This document shows, in pieces, positions 22,700-33,209 of a DNA stretch of 64,000 bases (its first letter is position 1; every line of letters starts with the position of its first letter). The notes under the pieces were generated by a model, which saw only the letters and a program-made list of their open reading frames with translations, made no database searches and was not told the DNA's origin. The position numbers and the translations under genes are program-made. This DNA is from Phragmites australis (lineage: Eukaryota; Streptophyta; Magnoliopsida; Poales; Poaceae): NCBI RefSeq assembly GCF_958298935.1, contig NC_084930.1:28866001-28930000 (forward strand), written 5' to 3'.

Positions 22700-23163
22700 C
22701 TGAAGGAGACGAGTTCTATTTATAGAAGAATTATCATTATCGGATATTAAAGGCATGTCTTTTTAAGAACCGATATTCATAATTTGACAATCATTGTTGG
22801 TTCATCTTCGTCAATTATTACTTCATCGATTTGAATTATTGAACCGACAGTGATAAATATTATCACTCTGGTTTAGAATACGAACCCGTTGAGCTAAATA
22901 TTACCACTAACGGTTATTAAAGATACGTATTTTTATATATGTCTTTTTAAAAACTGCCATGATAATTTTTTTATCGTTGTCGGTTCGTAAAAAGAACCGG
23001 CATTGATGAACAGTAATGATAAATAATATCACTGTTGGATCTTACTGACTCGGTTTTTTATGTGCGTCTAGAGCTTACGAACCGCTAGTGATATATTATC
23101 ACTGTTGTTTATTACTGAATCGACAACAAAAGAGAGACAAGAATGACCCTTTCTATAATAGTG
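22700..23163 (-). mobile_element. Terminus of a CACTA-like (En/Spm) element
   Basis: On the minus strand the right edge starts CACTATTATAGAAAGGG. About 400 bp of subterminal repeats follow, in which GAACCGACA/GTGATAA-type half-sites recur in both orientations (near 22830, 22900, 22990, 23030 and 23090). A TATAAATA box lies at 22716-22725. Subterminal repeat clusters plus a CACTA end are diagnostic of the superfamily. I found no convincing opposite end, so it looks truncated. Confidence 0.7.
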
Positions 23164-23849
23164 AAGGGATTATTTCATGTACGTTTGATGAAGGGTATAC
23201 TATCAAAATTGAGTGTTAAGACTATGACAAGTCCAGGTCAAGGAACCCAATGGAATGTAACAAGCGAATGTAGGCCATATGGCCTACGACTACTTTGTAC
23301 TTCTGATTGATACATCGATCTGGCCTAAACCAGGAAGTCAGCAAGTCAACATTTTTTTGTTAGATTTAGAAGATTACTAGTAGCAAGTCAACATATTTTG
23401 TGTGCATTCATGGTCGTTGAAGAGATTTCCCTCTAAGCAAATTACACGATGAACTAAGTCCTTGTTCGATTGATATGTAACAGAGTACTTTTTTCGACAC
23501 ATTATGGTCCAGTATTTGAGCGTGTGTTGTTTCACAATCCTTCGTTTTCCTTTCACTATCTCCATCGATTTCGTACGTCGATCTGTTCCCATGCAACATT
23601 TTTGACGGCAAGAGACCTGCCGGCCGGCAAAAGCTACGTAAAATGTAGACCATGACTGACATATATACGCAAGACTTTACCAGGAGCGGCTAGTCTAGTT
23701 GATTTAATTTGCACCTGCAAGTAGGTACACGCGACTTCTCAGCTCTGGTCGATCGATATCATGCTTAGAACTTGAAAACAGCGTTGAAGATCGACCGGCT
23801 CGATCGACGGCAGCAAGCAACTCGTGTCAAGTATATATGCTGGTCGCAC
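23164..23849. other. Spacer, no supported gene
   Basis: AT-rich sequence with short antisense frames (23377-23662) that carry no motif. Nothing could be assigned. Confidence 0.3.
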
Positions 23850-24347
23850 ACAAAAGAGAAGGGCGGGAGGTCGCAGAGCGGCGAGGCAGCGCACACGTGG
23901 TGATCCGGGCCAGAGGGGAAGGGGAAGGAGAAAAGGGAGAAGGGAGAGGAGTGCGGGTAGTGTACGTGCTCACTGGGGGCGTAATGGAGGGAGAGGTCAG
24001 CATGGTTAGGGACTTCATGGAGGTGGTTAGTGTGTGATAGGAGGTCGTGGGTGGAGTTAGAGAAGGAAGATAAGGACAATTATGTCTAATATGTGCAAAA
24101 TATGTATATCAGTGATATATTTCAAATAAGAGTAAAATTGTAATGACACATGTCCAATTTTGTGAATTATAATGATATTTTACGAATCAGACAAAAATGT
24201 AATAGCACCAATCTAATTAATGTTAAATTTTAAGACTCCTCCTTGTAACGTATTAGGCTGGATCTTAAAACGATCTTCTTACCTTACATCCGGGTCTTAA
24301 GACTATGGTGAGAAAAGGATGATGTTTAATTTAGGCCGGGGATACGG
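23850..24347. repeat. Right copy of the ~500-bp duplication (partial MULE)
   Basis: Sequence matching 21390-21893 in the same orientation. It starts inside the MULE and runs through the right TIR, the former target-duplication region and the unique flank. The left half of the MULE is missing, so this copy cannot transpose. Small indels show it is not recent. Confidence 0.8.
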
Positions 24348-25215
24348 AGCACTCGTCACACCCGTGGACCGTTTCAGTGAATTAAACCTCTCTCTAATCA
24401 TGCCATAACTGTCGCTGAAAAGGTTTAGCCGATGACACCACGACATGATCTCGTCCGATTTCTGAACTTGCATCGAGAGTACAGGGCTTGACTACGTGGT
24501 GGTGGTACTCGCACATGTCATGACTCTTACCCTAATCCACGGTTCAGCACCTTAAATTAAAGTGCACAAAAGTGTTTTAGGTACGTGGCTGCTCCAAAAC
24601 GATCCCATCCGATCCACTTGCATCCGCGAATCATGCGTCGATCTCGGCTAGAAATGTTAATGTGTATCTAATGAGTAATTGTGGATCACTATATAGTTTA
24701 TTTACACTATTATTTTGCATGGGAATAAATCCAATAGCTCAAACTTAAATCCCTAATCTCGGCTTAATGCGAGGTCGGCTATCGACCTTTTGGCAGCGGC
24801 TAGTACGGTACCAAGTCGCACGAGAATAGAAAACGAGCGGACGGACAGACGATACAGATGGGGAGTAGGGCGCCGTGGAGTGGTGCCGCATGCCGGGTTG
24901 GGTTCGGTGGCTGGCACGACGTGTTTGCCGACTCTCCACGGTCCGGCCGTCTCGGCGACCGGCGCTGGTCCGCACGTCGGTTCCTCGCTTTTCTTGCGTC
25001 GGATCCTCCGAATTTGACGCCTGATGCTCACGACGGTTGCAGTGGGCTCCGTCCGTTCCAAAATCTCTGGGAAGTGGCAGTAGGCCGCTTAACGCTTATC
25101 ATTCAGACTCTGAGTCCACTTAGAAATGGAAATGGGTCGTTTATTTTATTTTTTCTGAGAGGAGGATGGGCTGCTTGCTTGTGGGAGTGGACGGTTAAGG
25201 AGGACTGTGGCAATG
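24348..25215. other. Spacer with a GC-rich patch
   Basis: From about 24780 to 25060, GC-rich sequence gives overlapping frames on both strands without a recognisable product. The rest is AT-rich. No gene is supported. Confidence 0.3.
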
Positions 25216-26094
25216 TTTTTTTTATTTTTATATTTTTTAATTAAAAAATTAAATAAATAAACGCCTACCACCCTCGATAAGAACCGGTAAGCATTCAGTA
25301 ATTCGCGATGAACAGTACTGTGAAATTCAATTTTCCCTCCTATCTTCTCTATTCAAAACAATGATGTTCTGTTGCTCCAAAAATTCTAAATTTTTTTGTA
25401 CATGTTCCATAATTCATGTGCAACTCATTTTAATTGAATTCACCAAAAAATCGTGTGTAGAATTTAAACTAAAATTCTACAAAAAAGGCTACTTTTATAA
25501 CTTCTAGCAATTGTTAGAGCTCAAATAAATTTTTAAAAATCTGGTAAAATTCACTAATATTCTTATTATGTGATGAGATAATTTCTAAAATTATTTTTAG
25601 TAGTAGGTTTATATATGTTTTAATTCAAATTAAGTTAAAAGAAGAATATCACATGAAATTATAAAAATACATATAAATGGTGCATTAGAAAGGAATCCAT
25701 TTTTTTACCATATAATATAGGGCTGAAAACAATTTTAGAAATTATCAAATCATCCAAGAAGAATATTAGTGAATTTTACCAGATTTTTAAAAATTTATTT
25801 GAGCTCTAACAATTGCTAGAAGTTATAAAAGTAGCATTTTTGAAGAATTTTAGTTTAAATTATATACAGTATTTTTTGGTGAATTCAATTAAAATGGGTT
25901 GCACATGAATTATGGAACATGTAAAAAAAATTAGAATTTTTGGAGCAACAGAATATTATTGTTTTGAATAGAGAAGATAGGAGGGGAAATTGAATTTCAC
26001 AGCACTGTTCATCACGAATTACTGTTGACGAGCTGTAGGTTCAATCAGGAGTCTATTTATTTAATTTTTTAATAAAAAAATAAAAAAAAAACTC
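25216..26094. mobile_element. Foldback (long inverted repeat) element related to the 13-kb MULE
   Basis: Two arms of about 375 bp (about 25216-25592 and 25726-26094) are near-perfect inverted copies around a loop of about 130 bp. Matching blocks include TTTTAATTGAATTCACCAAAAAAT and its complement, and GTTTTGAATAGAGAAGATAG and its complement. The outer ends (GAGTTTTTTTTTATTTTTTTATTAAAAA, then TTAAATAAATA) match the outer ends of the MULE at 12997-16675. Flanks GCAATGTTT and GCATGTTTT suggest an imperfect target duplication. There is no coding capacity. Confidence 0.82.
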
Positions 26095-26129
26095 GCATGT
26101 TTTCGGCCTAAAAATAGTATGGACTGGCT

Positions 26130-26260
26130 AGTGATCCAACAAGTTTTGGCAGTTGACCTAGCCCAACCCATGCTCAGGTCAGGTCCGGAACAGCACTGGA
26201 GCCCAACAAGCTTTTGAGCAGAAACTGAAAAAAGCTTACAGAATACGTACAACCCTGAGA
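26130..26260. repeat. Segment shared with 32440-32640
   Basis: CCAACAAGTTTTG, then GACCTAG..C, CCCATGCT, CTCAGGTC and ACAGCA.TGGAGC recur in the same order near 32440-32560. The neighbouring CTTACAGA and CCTGAGAG blocks also recur. The similarity is moderate and gapped, which fits an old dispersed duplication or two copies of one repeat family. Confidence 0.6.
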
Positions 26261-29200
26261 GCTCCCAGGAAAAAGAATATGTGCAAACTTCTAATTTCTA
26301 ATTAGGCAATTGTAGGATATTATTCCTAAGATCTTTTGTGCCTCATATATCAGTCTCTGAAATAAATAACTGATATATATAGTATAATAATTATAACATC
26401 ACAATCAAATTCATACATAAAGTATTAAGATTACATATTACAAAAAGTTTATAACACATACCGTATATTACAGACCTGGCCTAACGGCCATCAAAAATAC
26501 ATCGAAAATATCTACTTAAAGTCACATGCAACTAAGGTGCAAACGTGACTACTGATCCTACTCCTCATCCGTGCCTTCGTCTCCAGCGAAGTCGGCATCT
26601 ACTTCCTTATCTGAGTGATAGCAAGAGTGAGTACGAAAAGTACTCAACAATTCATATACTACTTCAAGATATTGATATATGCATAAGGGTTAAATCAAGG
26701 ACAAGTATTTACAGTTTAATTATAAGCACAAATCGGTTTTATGTCTGTATCTAGTTATATCATCTGCTGTTAACTTCAAAACAGTTTGAACAAAAGAACA
26801 AGGTAACAAGTTATATCTGGAGATTTTTCATCCTGGGAGAGGCTACAACCCGCTCCACAGTCCCTAGCATTATATCTGATGTACCTATAGTACCACATAG
26901 CTCTTGACGGATTGAGCCATCAACCTTGTCACGTGGACATACAGTCCACATACACTCACTCGTCAAAGATACTCACACCCCGAGTCTAATCATTGAGGTT
27001 ACTGTTTTCGTATGTCCATGACCGCTGACACAACTATTTAAATTTATTTACACTCTGTACATGTTGTACATTGTACTCACGTAATATGCTCAACCTCCAT
27101 CCGTTGCAAGTGGAGGAATGAATGCCTTGTGCTAAATGTCAATTCCATTTTTAAACTCTTACCAGTCCACAAAGATTCAAATAGATGGCCAGATAGTCAC
27201 TTGACTTCTCATTGCTCTCAGCCTCATAGTACGATGCCCACCATGATCGAGAGAAGAAAAGTCAATCACTGCCTATTCAGGATGTATAGTAGCACATAGT
27301 GGCTTAGCATTACGTTACAATAATTCAGTGCTTATATGACCCGGGCAGGCATCTACCGTTGGCAATGAATACCACAAAGATGACTTAAGCCCTCAGGAGT
27401 ATCATCGATCAGATGACTACTCTACTTGCCCTTGCCAAAATAATTTTCACCTATTTTACACACCACCCACCATATCTCACATGACATTAAGGATTTCACA
27501 ACCATCAAGAATTTATGGTATATGAGTTAAATTGATAAACAGTGAAGCGACATCTTCAAAGACATGTATACCAAAGCGACATCTCCGAAGAAGTGTATTC
27601 CATCTTAAGCATGCTAGATATCATGGTGGCGTCCGATATTAATATAGATAACGATAAGTAATCCTAGGGTTATATGTATTATTAATGGTGACATTTAAGA
27701 TATGATAATTATTGATAGGATTTAACTACTGCAAATAGTTTAAAAATAGCATAATACATAGCACATGTGATAATAAGTCATGTTTTAAGTTGATCAATTA
27801 GATTATCGAAAACATGAGTTCAAAATTATCAAGGAGATAAGATTTGCCTTCTCCGAAGTCTTCCTCTGAGTCTTGGTCGTAGTCAGCATCTTTCGGGTTC
27901 TCCACGAAGTCCTTCGGTTCTGCAATACGTGATTATGTTCAATCAATGGCCTATACTAGAGAAGAATCAATTAACATCAAATGGAAAAACAAATCATCCC
28001 TAATGGATATCAACTATGATAGAAAGATAGATATCGAATTTAGATAAATTTTAGCGAAAGAATCCTCGAAATCGGAGTAAGAACGGAGAAGTTAGGACTC
28101 TCGAAAGATTTAATCTAAACTAAATCGAGAAATTATGAAATAGCATTGTTCATGGGGCTCACAAGTGGGACCCACTGAACAATACTGTGGGTCCCACTAA
28201 ATAGGAACCAGGCAGGGTCCACTGCACAACACTTGAATTGGGTCAATATAGGCTTGGATTTGGGCATGGGCTTGGGCTGCACATTAGTTGGTCCACTAGA
28301 GTCAGGCCGCCTGGTGTCACGGGCTACGAAAGCTGGGCCGACCCATTGGGGCATGACTCACGGCTGTTGGGATAGCCTTGTAGGTCGGCAGCGTGTGGGC
28401 TGAACCATGACCTATTCGTCTGGGCTATGTAGGTGAAGCCAGGGCCCAGCCACGTGCGCGCGGGCTCGCCGGTGGGGCGGAGCGGTGAAGGGGGAAGCTG
28501 CAGCAAGCAAAGGCGGTGGATCTGCACCGGAGAGCTCGTTGGCATTGCGTTAGGGCCACGACTCGGGTCAAAGGTGTTGGGGCCAGTGGTCTACGCGGTT
28601 ACATGGTTCCATTTTTGGAATCAGTGATGGCAAGCAGCAATCAAAGCGGGTCCAGTCGACGGCTGAAGACGGCCATGGTGGTGACGGCTCGGTCGTTGGT
28701 GGGGGAGAGGAAAGGGAAGGGAATTCGATTGGCTGAGGGCTCCTACAGGTGCGGCGTGACACGTGGAGTCTAGCCAGGGGGTTTAGGGGCCGATGGCCTA
28801 GCCGTGGCCCGACCAGCGGCGTGCGGCAGAGGCATGGTGGAGTGCGGTCACTGCGGAGAGCTATGCTAGCATCAAGCTAAAGGAAAAAGTAAAGCACGCA
28901 AAAGAAGGAGAAGGGTGAGGTGGGTGAGGGGAAGCTCACCGCGTGTTTGTCTGGCCAGAAGGGGTGCTGCTGTAGCGGCTAGACGTGCGTCTGGTTTGGG
29001 TGGTGGCCGGAGACAAGAAAGAAGGCAGCGCGAGCTCCAACTTGGTGGGGAAGATGCGCCAATTCAGTCAGGGATGCCATGCTGACTCCTTCCTCACTCC
29101 ACGTAGCTTGGGGCTCAGCCGAATCGTGTTTGTGCTCGTCGAATTTTTGGTGACGGCGGTGAGTTTTGGGGGAAAAGGAGAAAGAAAGAAAAGGGTGGCC

Positions 29201-30020
29201 GGGCGCTCCATGGGGAGAGAGAGCAAGAGAGATGGCAAGGGAGTTGTCGACATCTTAATGGCGTCAGAATTGTCAGCGACTAGCAGGAGTGAGCGATGGG
29301 TTGTGTTGGTGGAGAGGGGAAGGAGTTGCGAGGCGGTTGTGCTGGGGTGCGCGTGTGGGCTGGCCTGAGCGAGCTAGCTAGAACAGCTATGCATCCCGCA
29401 TGCGTGAGGAGAGGGAAAAGAGCATGCTGGGCTGGCAGAAGGGCTGCACTGACAGGCTGCACCGTGAGAAAAGAAAGGAGGTAGCCTGAGAGAAAAGAAA
29501 TGAATTGGGATTTGGTTGGGGTAAATTCAATTAGAGTATTTGAATTTAGATTTGACTTTGGACTTGTCATTAATTCAAATAGGTATATTTGAATTATGAT
29601 TTGGATTTGGGTTTTGAGATCTAGGAGAGGATTTGAATTCAAAAGACTTGAATTCAATCTAGATTTTAGCTAAAAAAACTAAGAAAATATTTGAATTTGA
29701 GAGACATTCAAATTCAAATCTCCACTCAAGGTTCATAAAAGCACATAAACAAAAATGCATATGATCAATTTAATGCAAGGATTAATTTAGAAGTAAATTC
29801 AATGCACTTTGAAATATTGTCACATCCTAAAAATAATAAGATGTAATTAAGTATCGCTTAGCCATTATCGTATGTGTTTATGAGTATTCATCTATCAAAA
29901 ATAAGTTAAACGTGCTTTAAACGTCTTAGAGGTGGTTTAGAGTACCTTGGAGAATCCCTAAACACTTTGGAGAAGGAAAGGAATGGAAGGAGGACGGTGA
30001 GGGGAGACTTAGGAAAAATT
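26261..30020. repeat. Long unclassified repeat-like region
   Basis: There is no intact gene in 3.8 kb. An AT-rich left part (26290-28130) includes GAGTACGAAAAGTACTCAACAA near 26630, a string I associate with grass LTR-type repeats. A GC-rich middle (28230-29480) has purine-rich open frames on both strands. A tail (29500-29720) is dense in GAATTC/TTGAAT-type motifs. The whole may be a large retrotransposon derivative or old LTR, but no boundaries, primer-binding site or coding motif were found. Confidence 0.35.
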
Positions 30021-30892
30021 TCAACAAAAGAACCTCTCTCGCGGTCTGATCGAGATCACACACGGTCTGACTGCTAGTTGGCAGTCCTGTGGGCTCGCCA
30101 TGTGTGCTTGCCACGGTCTGACCGCCAGCGCACAGAGGCTCGGGTTAAGTTGGCTGATTGCCTCTCTCACTCTCACTATCTCATTTGCTCTCTCTCCTAC
30201 AGTCTCCACCCAACACTAGAAGAGAGAGGGACTCCCTTATCGTCGTGTTCGAAGGCCGAAGGTCGGAGGAGGGGACTCCCACGAGCTCCCGAAGGGCTTC
30301 CCCAAGCGTCTTCCCCCACTTCTCCCTCGCCGAAGGACCGTTCTTTAACCACAAGCTCCCACGCCACCCCAGGAGCCCATCCCCGAAGCAAACCCATCCG
30401 CTAGGAAGTTTCCGTATGACATGGTGAGACACCCTCACCATTTTTTCGTTGATTCTGAGCTCGATTCGACCCTCATGACGTTTAGACCCAAGTTTAACCT
30501 AGTCTAGATCCCATCCATGGGGTACTCCAAATTTAGCTCAGTGAATGTTGTTAAAATCACTTCAGACGCACTCCACTAGTTCCATAGAACATGTTGATAC
30601 CCTCCGTGGTCAAAGGCCTCACCGGAAGCCTCGCCAGCGACCCCTCCAAGATGCTGCTGGTAAGGCCTGGCGGTCTGCACAAAATTAGAAAGGAGCTAAA
30701 CAAAACTTCACATTGTCTCTCAAGAAAAGCTTGGAAATTAACTAATAGATCTTTTCTTGTTTTTAGATATAATCACATCTTTTATGATCAACAATGTCCT
30801 TACTTAGAGGCATTGTATGACGTATACTGAGTTGACTTTTACATATGTACTTTATCTTGTGTTTGAATAAAATCCGCTATTTATAAAAAAAG
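30021..30892. other. Spacer with GGTCTGA repeats; LTR-like
   Basis: The motif CGGTCTGA(C/T)CG recurs three times between 30030 and 30130. Pyrimidine-rich sequence follows. Frames on both strands at 30078-30441 and 30591-30830 have no recognised domain. An LTR or leader of an unidentified retroelement is possible. Confidence 0.3.
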
Positions 30893-32140
30893 GATCGAGG
30901 CATGGAGAAGCTATGATGCCAACGAGACAAGCTGTTAGTTTTATGGGCGCGAGACACGGCCTTCAACTTGTGGCAGCTAGATGCAATTTAGATGGCACAT
31001 TCTATGCAGATGAAACCAATGGAGCTGCTGGGATGGTTCTGCGTGATGACAACGCCACATTCCATCTGGTGTGATCATTCCCGAATGGAGGCTTTCTACG
31101 TGACGCTTTCAATGGAGGTTCTCGCATGTAGGGATGGGCTGCAGTTTGCACTTCAACAAGGAGCTTGTCAGTTGATGAATTTTTTATTTTTTATTTTTCA
31201 ATATTTACAAAAGTACATTTTAAATACTGTACATCTATATTACCATATCCTGTTGGTTAGGTGACAGTAAAGTGTTGCCATCAGTTGATGAATCTTTTTT
31301 ATTTTTATTTCTAATATTTGCAAAAGTACATATCTATTATAAAATATTGCACATCTATCAGGCAATATCAAGGTATGTACATACAACGAGTGACACCTTT
31401 TAAAAAATAAATAATAAATAAAAAACACTAGTTCTATTGCTCTCAAATTCAAAATACTATCAAAATAGTTATAAAAAATTCTAAAAAATATATACTGTAG
31501 AGTATACTATGATCTAGCTCTCACAAAAATAACAAAAAAAATATAATTTGTACAATGAGAAAAAAAAATACAAATTTCATTGTACACAATAAATTTGTCT
31601 TTTTTTCTTTCTCATTGTAAAAGTATCAGTTTGAGTTGAAAAGTTTTGAAGAGATAGATTATAGCATCCTCTATGACATGTTTTTTTTCAAAAAAAAAAA
31701 TTCATAACTATTTCGATAGTGTTTGAATTTTGAGAGCAATGAAACACAATATTTTTTATTTTTAAAGTCATCATTTATTGTAAAGGGTGACATTTTTATT
31801 TTTGTTAAAGGTGTCACCTGTTGGAAAGGCAACACCTTCCTGTGATCCTGTCGTTTTTTCAATGAAAAATTATAGGCTAGATGTGCAATATTTTGAAATG
31901 ACATGTACTTTTGCAAATGTTAAAAAACAAAAAAATCATCAATTGATCATGGAACACATATAGCCAAGTGTTTGGTGGGCCTATGAACACCGAAGGATCC
32001 GAGATTTCTCAAGTTCTCGCGGAAATAGAGGAGCTTAATTAACAGGAATTGTGTCAAGTTTAAACTTTGTTTTGTTCATCGTTCTTGTAATACGGTAGCG
32101 CATGCTTTGGCACGAGACATGTCTCTTGTACTAGGATAGA
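30893..32140 (+). pseudogene. LINE-type RNase H (RVT_3) fragment split by a foldback insertion
   Basis: The left piece (about 30960-31165) reads, with stops, as LDGTFYADETNGAAGMVLRDD followed by ACRDGLQFALQQGA. This is the front half of the RNase H-like domain found at the end of plant LINE ORF2 and in RVT_3 proteins. The right piece (about 31945-32140) contains EISQVLAEIEEL and, through a frameshift, a CN-VAHALARD-like end. That is the back half of the same domain. Between them sits a 0.78-kb foldback. Stops and frameshifts are present in both halves, so it is dead. Confidence 0.65.
31166..31945. mobile_element. Foldback/MITE inserted in the LINE fragment
   Basis: Long AT-rich inverted arms surround a centre near 31560-31610. 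Blocks such as TTTGCAAAAGTACAT, AATATTGCACATCTA, GTGACACCTTT, TTCTATTGCTCTCAAA and TCAAAATAGTTAT on the left recur as complements on the right. The first ~100 bp of the left arm is also present twice in tandem (31175 and 31284). Terminal similarity is TTGATGAATTTTTT against the complement of AAAAAAATCATCAA. I could not fix the target duplication. Non-coding. Confidence 0.75.
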
Positions 32141-33209
32141 GTGACCGGCTCTCTAAAGCACCCTATCCGGTACTTAGATCCGATTTGTTTTTTTTATTCT
32201 TAGTATGATTATAACCTAAAAGTAAAATAAATCAATAGCTAAAATTTAAAATTTGATTCTCACAACCTATAATCCACGTTGTACTATAAAATTTTACAAA
32301 TCATAATATAGTGGGAAAAGTATTACAACCCACAACAAAAATAAACAAGGCCTTAAACACATGAAGCTCGATTGTAACCCTGCTTCTCATTAACTAATGA
32401 AGCTCCTGGTCTAAAAAAATAAAAAGTAGACCCGGGCTCAATTGACCCAACAAGTTTTGATAGGTGGCCTAGATCAGCCCATGCTGACTTTCCAATAAAA
32501 AATAAAAAAAATCAGCCATTCTCAGGTCCCCAACAGCATTGGAGCAAAACTGAAAATCCCCTAAAAAGAGAAAATTTGAATAATGCGGGTAATGGAAATG
32601 ACGCTTTCTAAAAACTTACAGAGCCTGTACAAACCTCATCAGCAAATCCCTGAGAGTGACTATTTATAACAAGACCAAATATCTACGGTATAAAATACAA
32701 ATTAGTTCACATATCATTTCTTCTCGTACTCTTTATCCACTTAATAAAAACCTTTAAAATTCAAATAATTTATCTATTTTTACTATTCATCATCATCGTC
32801 TAGCCTTCCGCTATTACCGCCTATAAATATAAGACATATTTTATTAATATAAATAAATAAAGAAATTAAGACAAAAATAAGCGGATAATCTCTTACTACT
32901 TTTTGATCCTACATGAAATTTAACTACGACATCGCTCCTGATGTATCTGTTTAATTACGCTCTAATAATATATCCACGTCTCCATATATTTGTACTTCAT
33001 ACTATCACATTTAATATTTATATTTTTTAAATACACGGCTAGATAGCTAGTGGCGACTGAGTTTCAACTTACCCGTCCAATTACTGGCACGGGAGAAAAT
33101 CTTGAAAAAATAATTCTCCGGCTTCCCCAATCAAAAGTGCAAACAAACATTGGCGCCATCCCACACCACACGTCCACACCCTGTGTGACACCCGGTCCAG
33201 GCCCGTCCA
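32141..33209. other. Spacer upstream of the PPR pseudogene
   Basis: AT-rich sequence containing the second copy of the 26130-26260 repeat (about 32440-32640). A plus-strand open frame starting at 33050 is the shifted-frame part of the PPR relic, not a separate gene. Confidence 0.35.

Noticed and set aside
28133..29657. Several frames of 60-127 residues in a GC/purine-rich block
   Set aside because: Low-complexity, overlapping on both strands and inside repeat-like sequence; no domain.
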